DNA from: Thermodesulfobacteriota bacterium
Lineage (GTDB): Bacteria > Desulfobacterota > DSM-4660 > Desulfatiglandales > HGW-15
Direction of reading: 5' to 3'
Length of the DNA: 5,753 nucleotides
NCBI GenBank assembly: GCA_025454125.1
Contig: JALOPA010000167.1
Span: forward strand, 1-5,753
The notes under the pieces: generated by a model
Database searches by the model: none
What the model was told of the DNA's origin: nothing
What the model saw: the letters and a program-made list of their open reading frames with translations, nothing else
Shown here: positions 1 through 5,753 of the stretch, one piece after another
How the letters are laid out: the number at the start of each line of letters is the position of its first letter
Numbering within the stretch: the stretch's first letter is position 1
Translations under genes and position numbers: made by a program

Positions 1-665
1 AGCGTTCGAAAACACAGATCCTGTTCCTTGTGAATCAGGGAGAGGGACGGCGCCTCCGGCACCTTCTCCCTCATGGTCTTCCACATTCTCACCAGCCGGG
101 TCACGTCTTTGGAGAGCTCCCGTTTGCTCTGGCCCGCAGCCACGGTCCGCACAATGTACCCGAGATCCTCCGGCAGCTTGAGTTGAACCATGAAGGCCTT
201 AAGCCGCTCCCTCTCCTCCTCGTTCTCGATCTTGCGCGACACGCCGTTGATGGTTCGGCCCGGGGTCAGGACAATGAACCGGCCGGCCAGGGAAATGTAG
301 GTGGTGAGCTGATCCCCTTTGTGGCCCGGCATCTCCTTGAGGACCTGCACCAGCAGCTCCTGGCCTTTTTTCAGCGCCTTTTCAATGGGAGGATAGTTCT
401 GATCTCTCCAGGAGGAGAGATCCATATGATAGTACTCGGGGTGGATGTCCGTCATGCCCAGGAATCCGTTCCGGTCCGTGCCGAAGTTCACAAAGCACGC
501 CTGAAGCTTGGGCTCGATTCGTTCCACCGTCCCCTTGTAGATGTTTCCCACCTTCTGCTCGGCCGTGGACGTTTCAATCTGGAAGGCGTCGAGCGTTCCG
601 TCCTTGAGAAAGGCGATCCTGTATTCCTCAGGGTCGACGGCGTTGATCAGCATGGTTGTCTTCAT
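1..665 (-). CDS. rng: Ribonuclease E/G family protein, N-terminal part (cut by window edge)
   Basis: This gene encodes the N-terminal 221 residues of an RNase E/G family endoribonuclease, which processes rRNA precursors and initiates mRNA decay in the cytoplasm. It opens MKTTMLINAVDPEEYRIAFL, the typical family start. An S1-type RNA-binding region follows from about residue 39, with the motifs GNIYKGTVERIEP (40-52) and FVNFGTDRNGFL (58-69). Next come a LAGRFIVLTPG strand, a GVSRKI segment and the family segment LPEDLGYIVRTVAAG. The visible part ends just after LIHKEQDLCFRT, before the catalytic DNase I-like subdomain, so the metal-binding aspartates cannot be checked. The ATG at 665 overlaps the TGA of the upstream gene (ATGA, 662-665), and GGAAG lies just upstream, so translation is probably coupled. 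A second ATG at 653 (residue 5) is possible. RNase G versus RNase E cannot be settled without the C-terminus; the symbol rng is a best guess. Confidence 0.93.
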   Translation of the reverse strand, partial: MKTTMLINAVDPEEYRIAFLKDGTLDAFQIETSTAEQKVGNIYKGTVERIEPKLQACFVNFGTDRNGFLGMTDIHPEYYHMDLSSWRDQNYPPIEKALKKGQELLVQVLKEMPGHKGDQLTTYISLAGRFIVLTPGRTINGVSRKIENEEERERLKAFMVQLKLPEDLGYIVRTVAAGQSKRELSKDVTRLVRMWKTMREKVPEAPSLSLIHKEQDLCFRT

Positions 666-2020
666 GAGCTTCCGTTTCTCCCGTGACGTTTGAAGTGCTG
701 CTGGGCCTGGTACATAAACGTCCGGATGGCCGCTTCGCGGCCGGGTTGAAAAGATCCGTCATAGGGCGTGTCGAGGTAGGGGACTTTCTTCTCGTTCATG
801 ATGGGCCGGATGATGGACGAGGTGATGGTGCTGGGCATGCACGTGAAGGGGTAGACATTGACCACCCCGTTGCAGCCCTGGCGCACATACTCCAGGATCC
901 CCGGAATGCTGAGACACGCCTCGGTCCCCACGTCAAAGGAGTAGATCTTCTCTCTGCCGAGGATCTCGTCCATGTGCTGGATCCGGTGATCTTGGGCCAG
1001 ATCCAGCAGAGGCTTGACCCGCTTGTACACCTGATCCTGACGGTAGTGCTGGTAGGACAGGTCCGCACCGTAGGAGACGATCTTCTTGAGCGAGTCCATG
1101 ATCCGGCTCACCTGAAGCTGCTTGAGGCTCAGGCGAAGGCTGATCTTCGCTTCCCGCATCCGGTCGTAGGTGGTGTAGTTGACCCACTCGGCGATGGAGG
1201 CGTTGACCACTTCCGCCCCGTGTTTTTCCAGCAGCCGGATCACGTCCTGATTGGCCTGGACGTGGGTCCTCAAATAGATCTCCCCCACGATCCCGATGAG
1301 CGGTTTCCGCGGGACGGCGGTGTCGATGAGTCGCTTGCCCTCCCGGATCATGTGCGAGAGTTCGTCGAGAATCCGATCAAAGTCCTTCTTCGCTCCGTGC
1401 CGTTCGAACGCCTCAGCCATGCGGTGGCTGGAGCTTTCGATAAAGGCATCCGCGGCCCCCTTCTGCCGCTCGTAAGGTCTCACGCGCCAGAGCAGGCGGT
1501 CGAGCACATCGGATACCACCACGGAGAGATACCCCACCTTCCGAAACTCCCGGGTCTGCTCCGCGTCGAACATGCCGTCCAGGGCGTAGGAGTTCTTGGA
1601 GGTGAGGGAGCCGATTTTGAGCTTTTCCAGCTCGGGAAAGGAGTCCAGAACGATGCGTTGGTACTTGTTGTACATGCCGAACCGGCAGGGCCCCTGGGCC
1701 TCGGGCATGAAATAAATGTAGCGGTCCGGGTCAAAGTCCTTGCCCAGCCTTTCCTTCTCTTTCTTGAGGAACAGCAGAATATCGCCTGTCGTCACCTGAC
1801 AGGGGAAGCACTCCTTGCCCGAGGTAAAGGCTTTTCCCAGATCCAGGCCTTCGTAAGTGTCCATGAGCACGGCATGGACCCCGAAGCTCCTGAACGCGCC
1901 GGCCAGGATCAGCCCGCCGATCCGGTTCATCTGGGGAATGAGAAAGGTCTTGTCCTTCAGCCTGAAGGCTCCGACGTTTTCCGTCAGAGAGCGAAAGGTT
2001 TGCCGGGTTTCTGCTTCCAT
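662..2020 (-). CDS. HgdB-like Fe-S protein, 2-hydroxyacyl-CoA dehydratase D-component family (COG3581-type)
   Basis: This 452-residue protein resembles the HgdB/HgdA-like fold of 2-hydroxyacyl-CoA dehydratases and related Fe-S reductases that receive electrons from an ATP-driven activase. Candidate cluster cysteines are C71 and C74 (KECFPCQVTTGD), C112 (EAQGPCRFGMY), C369 (TEACLSIPG), C383 and C394 (VYPFTCMPS). The VGEIYLRTH motif (245-253) is typical of the family. No signal peptide or membrane segment is seen, so it is probably cytoplasmic. The start at 2020 is chosen because TGAGG sits 5 bases upstream; an in-frame ATG at 2059 would overlap the preceding gene by 32 bp and add 13 unremarkable residues. 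The gene follows the tandem activase by 7 bp and overlaps the RNase gene by 4 bp. In many anaerobes the same region is, as I recall, the C-terminal part of one roughly 1400-residue activase chain; here it is a separate gene. The family is clear, but the substrate and actual cluster type are unknown. Confidence 0.9.
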   Translation of the reverse strand: MEAETRQTFRSLTENVGAFRLKDKTFLIPQMNRIGGLILAGAFRSFGVHAVLMDTYEGLDLGKAFTSGKECFPCQVTTGDILLFLKKEKERLGKDFDPDRYIYFMPEAQGPCRFGMYNKYQRIVLDSFPELEKLKIGSLTSKNSYALDGMFDAEQTREFRKVGYLSVVVSDVLDRLLWRVRPYERQKGAADAFIESSSHRMAEAFERHGAKKDFDRILDELSHMIREGKRLIDTAVPRKPLIGIVGEIYLRTHVQANQDVIRLLEKHGAEVVNASIAEWVNYTTYDRMREAKISLRLSLKQLQVSRIMDSLKKIVSYGADLSYQHYRQDQVYKRVKPLLDLAQDHRIQHMDEILGREKIYSFDVGTEACLSIPGILEYVRQGCNGVVNVYPFTCMPSTITSSIIRPIMNEKKVPYLDTPYDGSFQPGREAAIRTFMYQAQQHFKRHGRNGSS

Positions 2021-2025
2021 GGTCG

Positions 2026-2030
2026 CCTCA
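2026..2030 (-). promoter_or_regulatory. Shine-Dalgarno sequence overlapping an upstream stop codon
   Basis: The minus strand reads TGAGG, then five bases, then ATG at 2020. The TGA is the stop codon of the tandem activase gene, so a ribosome finishing that gene ends on the ribosome-binding site of the HgdB-like gene. This supports the start at 2020 over the in-frame ATG at 2059 and suggests translational coupling and matched production of the two partners. Confidence 0.7.
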
Positions 2031-5000
2031 GTTGGATGCCTCCAGATAGACAAACGCATCGTTTCCCTGCTTGCGCATGGTGTTTTCGATCACGTTTCTG
2101 AAGGCTTCGAGCCGTGTCATCACTCCGGCCACGGCACTGTGCTCGTCGAGTTCGAGAATCAGATACGGTTTCTCCTGCATGATGAACTTGTAAAAGTGTT
2201 CGATGAAGGAATCGGCGCCGCAGCTGAAATTGGTCATGTGAAGCCCAAAGAAATTGGGCTGGCTCTTGACGAACTTCGCCACCCGGAGGATTTGCGCGCC
2301 AAGCCCCCAGTACATGTTCGGAAAGTCGCTGAGATCAATGGACGAGGCGTCGATGAACTCCATGGGCATGGCCGCGACCCCGATCTTGGCCAGGTTCTGC
2401 CCCAGGCGCAAGTTGAGCCTCTCGTCGTAGAGATTGTAAGGCCGGCCCGTCACCACCACCATGGGCTCTAACGGGTCATGAGCGTCCAGAACCGCTTTCC
2501 CCTTCCGGAGCAGGGCCTCCGTGAACTTCCTCTGCTCGCTCCAGCCCGCTTCCAGGGCCTCCTGGATCCGGCGCCGGTTTCGGCCCAGTTTGCCTCCCAC
2601 CTGCTCGGACAGCTCCAGGGCCAGGGTGGGCAGGTCATACTTGAAATGGAGGATGGGGTTCAGCACCCGCTCCATGTCCAGATCCAGCGCCGCCCTCACC
2701 ATGTACTGGTTCGCCTGCACCAGAGGGCAGAAAAACCCTGTTTCCTCTTCGGTCGGCGTGGCCATGTTCACGATGCTGGGGAGGAAAAGAAATCGCGTCT
2801 TTCCCGCGAGCTCTTTCACGTGACCGTGGGACACCTTGATGGGGTAGCAGGTTTCCGCGGTCATGGACTCAATCCCGGAACTCGAAATCCGGCTGTTGGT
2901 GAAGGGGGTCAGAACCAGACGATACCCGAGCCTGTCGAAAAAGTGAGCCCACATCACGCCGGTCTGGAGCGTGTACAGGGCTCTCTGCATTCCCACCGTG
3001 GGCCGGCCTTCCACTTCCAGGAGAGGCGACTCCTGGAGTTCCTCCATCACTCCCGACATGGCGCCGGTCCACATCTCCTCGCGGAGCTTGAAAAGGTTTT
3101 CCTGTTTCTTTCCCTTGCTCCGGATCACCTCGTACCGGCCGCACTCTCCTCCCCAGACGCTCTTGCGGCCGTCAAAGTCGTAGATCTTGAGCTTGCACTG
3201 GTTGTGGCAGTTCACGTCCGCGGTGCAGACCTTCTCCGCGTAGTCCATGCGGTCCCCGATGGCGCTGGTCAGACCCCGGAACGTGCTCTTTTCCCTCTTC
3301 TCCTGCGCGATCTTTTCCTGGAGGCAAACGGCCGCCCCAAAGGCCCCCAGCACTTCCCTGTGCTTCGGCACGATCAGGCCCCGGCCCAGCACATCTTCGA
3401 AGGCCGCCACCACCCCTTTGTTGAGGGACGGCCCGCCCAGGAACATGACCTTGTCGCCGATCTTTCTCTTCCCTACCACCCGGTTGAGGTAGTTGTGAAC
3501 GATGGCGTAGCAGAGGCCGCCGATGAGGTCCTCCCTGGCCACGCCCTTCTGGTGGTACGACACCATATCCGATTCCATGAACACGGTGCAGCGCTCGGCC
3601 AGTTTCACGGGCCGATCCGAGGACAGGGCGATTTCCTGAAACTCGCCCACGATGTTGATTCCGTGCTTGTTGGCCAGCTCGTGAAGAAAGCTTCCCGTGC
3701 CTGCGGCACAGACCTTGTTCATGTCAAAATCCAGGGGATTGGCGTTGGTGATGGAGATGTACTTGGAATCCTGACCGCCGATTTCAAAGATCGTGTCAAT
3801 GTCGCGATTGATCTCCACGGCTCCCCGGGCGTGCGCCGTGATCTCGTCGATGATCAGGTCCGCGTTCAGAAAGTCGCCCACCACGTTTCTTCCTGAACCG
3901 GTCGTGGCCACGCCCAGGATCTCCACACGGTCTCCCAGCCCGTCGGCGATTCTTTTCAGGAGCTTCTGGGTGACTTCGATCGGTTTGCCCTGGGTATGAA
4001 CATAGCTCTTGTCGATGATTTGACGGTCTTCCGTGACCAGGGCGTACTTCGTTGTGGTGGAGCCGATGTCGATTCCCAAGACCACGGGTATTTTCTTGCC
4101 GAAACCCAGACGGGGCAGGTCATTGTTTTCAGGGAAGAGGGTTTCCTTGATCTGGAGTTTCGCCGCGACCGGGAGTTTCTCTTGATCCGCTGTCTCTCCG
4201 CTCCGCAGCGCTTCCAGGTTCAGATGGTTCTCGACTCCGGTCTCGAGCGCGCGGAGCGCGACCCCCAGGGCCCCCACCGAGGTGCTGTGGGACGGCACAA
4301 GGAGTTCAGGGAAATAGGCCTTGAAGGCCCTCACCTGCAGTTCGTTGAGGGAGAGGCCCCCGATGAAGAGAATCGGGTTTTCCAGGGTCCGGTTGGAAAC
4401 GATGGTGCTCATGTAGTTTCTGGCGTTTCCAACATGGAGGCCATAGATGATGTCCTGAAGCCTTTCTCCCTTGTTCTGGAGATGAATCATGTCCGACTTG
4501 GTGAACACCGTGCAGCGGCAAGCCACGTTGGCCGGTTTGTCGCTCTGGAGCCCGAGGGTGATGAAGTCTCTGAGGATCTTGTCGATCCGGTTCGAAAAGC
4601 TGCTCTTCTCAGACGAGTAGATAGAAGTCGCCAGGCGCTGCGCCTGCTGGTCAATGAAGGACCCTGTACCGGAGGCACAGGGTCCGTTGGTGTTGAAGTA
4701 CTCGAGTTCCCATCCCTTCGAGTCATGGTGGACCTGGAACAGGGCGGTGTCCTGGCCTCCCATGCTGATGACGGTTTTCGCGTCCGGTTTCAGAAACAGG
4801 GAACCGAGGACCTGGCTGATGGTCTCAAACTCGTAGAACCCTCCGGCCCGCTCGCTGATCTTTTGGCCGTGATTCCCCGTGAACGCAAAGGCCCGGATGC
4901 GATCCTGCCCCAGCCGTTGCTGAAGGTCCTGGATCAGAGCCAGGGTCTCTTCCGCCACTTTGCCCATATGCCGCTTATAGGGCGCCTCATAGAGGACTTT

Positions 5001-5078
5001 CTTGTCCTGATTGATGGCAATCGCGTTCAGACTGACTGAGCCTGCATCGATTCCCACGTAACAGCTGTCGCTTGCCAT
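2028..5078 (-). CDS. Tandem acyl-CoA dehydratase activase (two BcrAD/BadFG ATPase domains) fused to DUF2229/COG3580
   Basis: This 1016-residue protein is predicted to couple ATP hydrolysis to transfer of a low-potential electron, as the activases of 2-hydroxyacyl-CoA dehydratases do. Activase domain 1 (about 5-280) has GIDAGSVS (9-16), GGQDTALF (107-114), NGPCASGTGSF with C134, CRCTVFTKSDM with C187 and C189, and a GGLSLN strand (240-245). Activase domain 2 (about 333-590) is closer to the canonical form: GIDIGSTTTK (335-344), TTGSGR, EIGGQDSK, NKVCAAGTGSF with C457, RCTVFMESDM with C497, and GGPSLN. A linker carries C618, C624, C628 and C646. The DUF2229/COG3580 part (about 693 to the end) starts at GMQRAL and includes ETCYPIK (742-748), a GH pair, TGFFCP, TGRPYNLYDERLN and FSCGADSF. 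The start at 5078 is preferred: it has GGGA upstream and places the first phosphate loop at residue 9. An ATG at 5186 lies inside a palindromic repeat. No frameshift is seen. The HgdB-like gene follows after 7 bp. The physiological partner reaction is unknown. Confidence 0.93.
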   Translation of the reverse strand: MASDSCYVGIDAGSVSLNAIAINQDKKVLYEAPYKRHMGKVAEETLALIQDLQQRLGQDRIRAFAFTGNHGQKISERAGGFYEFETISQVLGSLFLKPDAKTVISMGGQDTALFQVHHDSKGWELEYFNTNGPCASGTGSFIDQQAQRLATSIYSSEKSSFSNRIDKILRDFITLGLQSDKPANVACRCTVFTKSDMIHLQNKGERLQDIIYGLHVGNARNYMSTIVSNRTLENPILFIGGLSLNELQVRAFKAYFPELLVPSHSTSVGALGVALRALETGVENHLNLEALRSGETADQEKLPVAAKLQIKETLFPENNDLPRLGFGKKIPVVLGIDIGSTTTKYALVTEDRQIIDKSYVHTQGKPIEVTQKLLKRIADGLGDRVEILGVATTGSGRNVVGDFLNADLIIDEITAHARGAVEINRDIDTIFEIGGQDSKYISITNANPLDFDMNKVCAAGTGSFLHELANKHGINIVGEFQEIALSSDRPVKLAERCTVFMESDMVSYHQKGVAREDLIGGLCYAIVHNYLNRVVGKRKIGDKVMFLGGPSLNKGVVAAFEDVLGRGLIVPKHREVLGAFGAAVCLQEKIAQEKREKSTFRGLTSAIGDRMDYAEKVCTADVNCHNQCKLKIYDFDGRKSVWGGECGRYEVIRSKGKKQENLFKLREEMWTGAMSGVMEELQESPLLEVEGRPTVGMQRALYTLQTGVMWAHFFDRLGYRLVLTPFTNSRISSSGIESMTAETCYPIKVSHGHVKELAGKTRFLFLPSIVNMATPTEEETGFFCPLVQANQYMVRAALDLDMERVLNPILHFKYDLPTLALELSEQVGGKLGRNRRRIQEALEAGWSEQRKFTEALLRKGKAVLDAHDPLEPMVVVTGRPYNLYDERLNLRLGQNLAKIGVAAMPMEFIDASSIDLSDFPNMYWGLGAQILRVAKFVKSQPNFFGLHMTNFSCGADSFIEHFYKFIMQEKPYLILELDEHSAVAGVMTRLEAFRNVIENTMRKQGNDAFVYLEASN

Positions 5079-5085
5079 GATCTTT

Positions 5086-5089
5086 TCCC
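5086..5089 (-). promoter_or_regulatory. Ribosome-binding site of the tandem activase gene
   Basis: GGGA lies 7 bases upstream of the ATG at 5078 on the minus strand. It is a modest Shine-Dalgarno match, but its spacing supports this start rather than the further-upstream ATG at 5186. I could not find a convincing -35/-10 promoter pair in the gap above it. Confidence 0.5.
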
Positions 5090-5143
5090 GTTCCGCTCCC
5101 GCTGTCGTATCTCGAAGCTGCCTTGAATGAAATGTCCTTTCGA

Positions 5144-5162
5144 TCCCGCTTGCAGAGCGGGA
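5144..5162. other. Perfect 7-bp hairpin in the intergenic gap
   Basis: TCCCGCT (5144-5150) pairs perfectly with AGCGGGA (5156-5162) across a 5-base loop. It lies near the left end of the palindromic element. On the transcribed (minus) strand no U-run follows, so it does not look like a standard intrinsic terminator. Its outer arm shares 5159-5162 with the larger neighbouring hairpin, so the two cannot both form completely. Confidence 0.55.
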
Positions 5163-5202
5163 GAGAAATCTTTCCGTCCAGCGCACTTGAAAGATCTCTC
5201 CC
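5159..5202. other. Long bulged hairpin at the core of the palindromic element
   Basis: GGGAGAGA (5159-5166) pairs with TCTCTCCC (5195-5202). After a 2-base AA bulge (5167-5168), TCTTT (5169-5173) pairs with AAAGA (5190-5194), giving 13 paired positions around a 16-base loop. It could fold in RNA from either strand. It lies between two same-strand genes, so it could stabilise or attenuate a readthrough transcript, but no U-tract identifies it as a terminator. Confidence 0.55.
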
Positions 5203-5262
5203 GGAGTTTACCCTGAGGTACTCGAAGGGGTCGAGATGACAACATCCTTTTGGGACCGCCGG

Positions 5263-5753
5263 CTAGGCCGTATAGTAGTCCTTCCCCAGATGGGATTGTT
5301 TGCGAAGTTTCCCTTTGCCCGTGAGCGCCGCCACACTGCTCTCCACGTCCTGAACAGAGGCATTCAATGCTCCGACCACATCCTCCACCGTCACGGGTCT
5401 TCGCTGGGCCATCTCAAGAACCGCTGCCGTCAGGGTCCCCAGAAAGTGCGGTCTTCCCCTGATCGGCGCCGTGGCGATGATCTCCGCCCTTGGCCCAAAT
5501 ACATCATTTACAACCTCCAGCTTTTTCCTGTCAAGGGGGATGGCCTTTGCATCGGCCGGCGGCCGCACCACCGTGTTCAACTGGACTTTGTCCGGCGCGA
5601 TCTCCAGAATCGCTTGCCGCAGCGATTCGATCTCCTCTTCACGGTCATTGATCCCGGACAGGAGCATCACCTCGATGAAGAGCCGGCCCCTGTAGCTTTT
5701 TCTCAGGTTCTTCAACCCCTCCCTGAGCAGGGCCGCACTCAGGTCCTCGTGGG
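5263..5753 (-). CDS. Radical SAM protein, COG0731-type, C-terminal half (cut by window edge)
   Basis: The last 162 residues of a protein whose start lies beyond the window. The frame is open to the edge, reading HEDLSAALLREGLKNLRKSY, and ends at TAG (5263-5265). The segment FIEVMLLSGINDREEEIE followed by KVQLNTVVRPPADAKAIPL matches the second half of the TIM-barrel in small radical SAM Fe-S oxidoreductases of COG0731, a group related to the wyosine-forming enzyme TYW1 but mostly uncharacterised. The CxxxCxxC motif that binds the 4Fe-4S cluster would lie outside the window, so radical SAM identity rests on the C-terminal similarity. The last 50 or so residues, starting RPVTVEDVVGALNAS and ending GKDYYTA, look like a winged-helix-type domain. 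A TTG at 5715 lies inside the barrel and is not a likely start. The next gene begins 184 bp downstream on the same strand, across a palindromic element. Its substrate is unknown. Confidence 0.82.
   Translation of the reverse strand, partial: HEDLSAALLREGLKNLRKSYRGRLFIEVMLLSGINDREEEIESLRQAILEIAPDKVQLNTVVRPPADAKAIPLDRKKLEVVNDVFGPRAEIIATAPIRGRPHFLGTLTAAVLEMAQRRPVTVEDVVGALNASVQDVESSVAALTGKGKLRKQSHLGKDYYTA

Larger units (their letters stand above)
5133..5241. repeat. Palindromic MITE-like intergenic element with imperfect terminal inverted repeats
   Basis: The left end, TGTCCTTTCGATCCC (5133-5147), matches the reverse complement of the right end, GGGGTCGAGATGACA (5227-5241), at 12 of 15 positions. 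The interior is also self-complementary. One 7-bp perfect stem lies at 5144-5150/5156-5162, and a longer stem pairs 5159-5173 with 5190-5202. The TGTCAT-TCGA end style resembles short palindromic dispersed repeats I know from several anaerobic and environmental bacterial genomes; that resemblance is from memory. No coding capacity and no clear target-site duplication are visible. The element fills most of the gap between the radical SAM gene and the activase gene and leaves 54 bp before the activase start. Multi-copy status cannot be tested from one window. Confidence 0.6.

Noticed and set aside
30..686. Plus-strand open frame of 218 codons opposite the RNase gene
   Set aside because: The minus strand here reads as a clear RNase E/G N-terminus; the plus frame has no recognisable family.
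2021..2059. Upstream start of the HgdB-like gene at 2059
   Set aside because: It would overlap the preceding gene by 32 bp and adds 13 residues without family character; the ATG at 2020 has a well-spaced TGAGG.
2018..2060. Frameshift or nonsense mutation splitting a single giant activase gene
   Set aside because: The first protein ends after a complete COG3580-type C-terminus, and the second begins with its own Shine-Dalgarno sequence and ATG, so the boundary looks genuine.
683..2101. Plus-strand open frame of 472 codons opposite the HgdB-like gene
   Set aside because: It mirrors a clearly recognisable minus-strand gene in GC-rich DNA. Its translation is rich in Leu, Val, Gly, His and Asp with no family motif, as expected for an antisense shadow.
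2478..3896. Plus-strand open frame of 472 codons opposite the activase gene
   Set aside because: It is antisense to conserved activase and DUF2229 motifs, and its translation shows no recognisable domain.
3996..5039. Plus-strand open frame of 347 codons opposite activase domain 1
   Set aside because: Same reason: it is a mirror of a conserved minus-strand coding region with no motif of its own.
5079..5186. Upstream in-frame start of the activase gene at 5186, adding 36 residues
   Set aside because: The extra segment is translated partly from the palindromic repeat, while family proteins begin a few residues before the first phosphate loop. The ATG at 5078 has GGGA at a suitable distance.
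5079..5262. Intrinsic terminator or sigma-70 promoter in the gap
   Set aside because: Hairpins exist, but none is followed by a T-run in the transcribed direction, and I found no -35/-10 pair with acceptable spacing.
5713..5715. TTG as the true start of a small 150-residue protein
   Set aside because: The frame stays open upstream to the window edge, and the preceding residues (HEDLSAALLREG) fit the radical SAM barrel, so the codon is an internal leucine.

Overview
All recognisable genes in this window lie on the minus strand. They read from the high-coordinate end to the low-coordinate end. The DNA is GC-rich. The gene content (a radical SAM protein, a tandem 2-hydroxyacyl-CoA dehydratase-type activase, an HgdB-like iron-sulfur protein and an RNase E/G family protein) suggests a strictly anaerobic bacterium. 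A sulfate-reducing or syntrophic Desulfobacterota (former Deltaproteobacteria) is my best guess, but this is inferred from protein type only and no taxonomic marker is present.

Layout in transcription order: (1) 5753-5263, the C-terminal half of a COG0731-type radical SAM protein whose iron-sulfur N-terminus lies outside the window. (2) 5262-5079, a 184-bp gap. Most of it is a 109-bp palindromic element with imperfect terminal inverted repeats (5133-5241) and two overlapping internal hairpins. (3) 5078-2028, a 1016-residue protein with two activase ATPase domains in tandem, a four-cysteine linker and a DUF2229/COG3580 region. (4) 2020-662, a 452-residue HgdB-like (COG3581-type) protein carrying candidate Fe-S cysteines. 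(5) 665-1, the N-terminal 221 residues of an RNase E/G family ribonuclease, cut by the window edge.

Genes 3, 4 and 5 look like one translationally coupled operon. There are 7 bp between 3 and 4, with the Shine-Dalgarno sequence lying on the stop codon of gene 3, and a 4-bp ATGA overlap joins 4 and 5. By analogy with 2-hydroxyglutaryl-CoA dehydratase activases, proteins 3 and 4 should form an ATP-driven low-potential electron-transfer pair: the activase hydrolyses ATP and passes an electron to the partner's Fe-S cluster. The substrate of this branch cannot be read from the sequence. No separate dehydratase alpha subunit is seen here. The most interesting points are the single-chain tandem activase with one diverged half, its pairing with an RNase E/G gene, and the MITE-like palindrome upstream. 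I found no CRISPR array, tRNA, rRNA, transposase or phage gene.
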